From Bacillus sp. IITD106 (GTDB taxonomy: Bacteria > Bacillota > Bacilli > Bacillales > Bacillaceae_C), in contig NZ_JAIAZY010000003.1 in NCBI RefSeq assembly GCF_019459225.1, positions 62,001 to 126,000 of the forward strand: a DNA stretch of 64,000 nt, written 5' to 3'. Below, one piece after another: positions 62,950 through 64,000 of the stretch. The notes beneath the pieces were generated by a model. It worked only from the letters and a program-made list of their open reading frames with translations, did no database searches and was not told where the DNA came from. A program made the position numbers and the translations under genes. The first letter of the stretch is position 1, and the number at the start of each line of letters is the position of its first letter.

Positions 62950-63246
62950 AACAAAGATAAACTCTACAAAGTAAAAATAAATATTTCCGATTTCTGGGTC
63001 TTTTTCTTGTCAAACCACAATAGGTTGTTTCTCAAATGAAATCACACTAATAGAATGATTAATGTTAAAAACATCCATATTATTTCACATTTTAAGAGAG
63101 TATATGGAATAACAGCATTTGAATATATATTACACTTAAATTAAGTATGAAGGAATTGAAAGGGACTTTGAGTGAGTTGAATTATGAATCGTACTTTGAA
63201 GTCTTTAGGTAAACAAAAAAATTTAGAGTATTAAAGGAGTTAGAAG
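62950..63246. other. AT-rich spacer with no gene seen
   Basis: No riboswitch core or terminator was recognised. A 21-codon frame from ATG 63147 (MKELKGTLSELNYESYFEV) lacks a ribosome binding site and is not called. The region must contain the promoter of the S component gene. Confidence 0.5.
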
Positions 63247-63870
63247 TTGAAAATAAAAGACTTTACTTTGGCAGCAATTTTTTTATCCATTATTTTATTA
63301 CTTGCTTTCACACCGTTTGGGTTTATCCATTTAGGTGTAATTAAAGCAACTTTGATTCATATTCCAATCATTATAGCATCGATTATGTTAGGTCCAAAAA
63401 TTGGTGCTTTTCTAGGACTTATGTTTGGATTCACTAGTATTGCAACGAATACGATCAGTCCAACCTTGTTATCATTTGCTTTTTCACCAGTAATTCCTGT
63501 TTTAGGAACAAGTCAAGGGAGTTTTTGGGCATTATTTATTGCACTTGTTCCAAGAGTAATCATTGGATTTATTCCTTATTACATATTCAAGGTTGTTCAA
63601 AAAGTTATAAAAAAGAATGATTCGAATCAAAAGCCGGCTTTATTTTTAACTGGCTTACTTTCAACGTTCATTCATACTTTTTTAGTTTTGGGTTCAATTT
63701 CTTTGATCTTTAATGAAGCGTATGCTCAAGCAATTAATGCCGGTAGCATTAGTGCCATTTATAAAGCCATTTTAACTGTGTTTTTTACAAATGGCCTTGC
63801 TGAAGCAGTCCTTGCTGGAATAGTAACAATGGCAGTGACACCACAGTTATTAAAGTTATCCAAAAAATGA
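63247..63870 (+). CDS. ECF transporter S component (vitamin type)
   Basis: A 207-residue six-segment membrane protein. The start TTG 63247 has AAAGGAG. The sequence FTLAAIFLSIILLLAFTPFGFIHLG and IHIPIIIASIMLGPKIGAFLGLMFG is the pattern of ECF substrate-binding subunits, perhaps of the PanT pantothenate group, but the ligand is uncertain. It would pair with the shared EcfA1-A2-T module encoded elsewhere. The next gene overlaps its stop. Confidence 0.75.
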   Translation: MKIKDFTLAAIFLSIILLLAFTPFGFIHLGVIKATLIHIPIIIASIMLGPKIGAFLGLMFGFTSIATNTISPTLLSFAFSPVIPVLGTSQGSFWALFIALVPRVIIGFIPYYIFKVVQKVIKKNDSNQKPALFLTGLLSTFIHTFLVLGSISLIFNEAYAQAINAGSISAIYKAILTVFFTNGLAEAVLAGIVTMAVTPQLLKLSKK

Positions 63871-64000
63871 ATCATTCTTTAATAGGGTCTAGTGCAAAAT
63901 TTTCCATCTTTGCATTATGGGCGGATAAACATGATCATCATAATGACATATTTGAAACGTGGTTTGCTACTGTCACTAATACTAATGAAATATCACATTA
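63867..64000 (+). CDS. Unidentified gene, cut by the window edge
   Basis: ATG 63867 overlaps the S component stop (ATGA) and is open to the end of the window. The visible 44 residues begin MNHSLIGSSAKFSIFALWAD, followed by KHDHHNDIFETWFATVTN. No family is recognised from this fragment. The overlap suggests it belongs to the vitamin transporter operon. Confidence 0.4.
   Translation, partial: MNHSLIGSSAKFSIFALWADKHDHHNDIFETWFATVTNTNEISH

Noticed and set aside
63147-63212. 21-codon ORF before the ECF S component
   Set aside because: No ribosome binding site and no structural or regulatory context to support a leader peptide.

Overview
The window comes from the chromosome of a low-GC, spore-forming member of the Bacillaceae. 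Evidence includes AGGAGG-type ribosome binding sites, many TTG and GTG starts, small spore proteins, a sigma-W-type yuaF-floT operon, MreBH, and a block in the same order as Bacillus subtilis yfkK-yfkH-yfkE-yfkD-pdaA-yfjP-yfjO (56.2-63 kb). No insertion sequence, prophage, rRNA operon or CRISPR array was seen. Most of the sequence is housekeeping genome with many short decayed genes and repeat-filled spacers. Region by region: 1-2.6 kb is the end of the histidine operon (hisB-A-F-I, with hisH absent from its usual place). 2.7-8.0 kb holds a zinc alcohol dehydrogenase, a sulfur-amino-acid PLP enzyme and a SAM-riboswitch-controlled sulfonate-type ABC transporter. 8.0-11.7 kb has a VanZ-family remnant and an operon of membrane-anchored FAD oxidase, half-size MFS protein and amidase. 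11.7-12.2 kb is a 20-22 bp degenerate repeat tract. 12.2-20.8 kb has an MBL-fold hydrolase, helicase CshC, pabB-A-C, an unannotated 32-residue holin-like toxin, a methyltransferase and ptsG. 20.8-25.1 kb has small spore and membrane proteins, a GntR/ABC operon with a decayed permease, and an aldehyde dehydrogenase. 25.4-31.7 kb has tRNA-Arg, an AAA ATPase, a Nudix protein, an RNA methyltransferase, carbonic anhydrase and yuaF-floT. 31.8-35.8 kb has a 52-bp repeat, mreBH, a thioesterase and aminopeptidase AmpS.

35.8-43.3 kb is a zinc island: a ZnuA-type binding protein, a YciC-type GTPase with a perfect Zur box, and two copies of a COG0523 GTPase / UPF0718 permease / DUF1980 set. 43.3-47.1 kb has two paralogous XRE-DUF1232 fusions around YtaF and an LCP protein. 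47.1-49.1 kb has a lipoprotein pseudogene and an M-box riboswitch followed by a short acidic leader ORF in front of mgtE. 49.2-51.1 kb has an amino-acid ABC pair without its ATPase, then a 51-bp repeat array. 51.4-56.2 kb has motAB, a flavodoxin, and a PlsY paralog translationally coupled to a GNAT-aminotransferase fusion. The last 8 kb is the yfk/yfj block and an ECF-type S component.

The strongest candidates for undescribed biology are the plsY-GNAT/aminotransferase pair (54.05-56.22 kb), the short leader ORF with alternative pairings between the M-box and mgtE (47.62-47.76 kb), the duplicated zinc GTPase/permease/DUF1980 sets, and the families of short-period intergenic repeats. All calls come from reading the sequence and from remembered family features; no database search was run.
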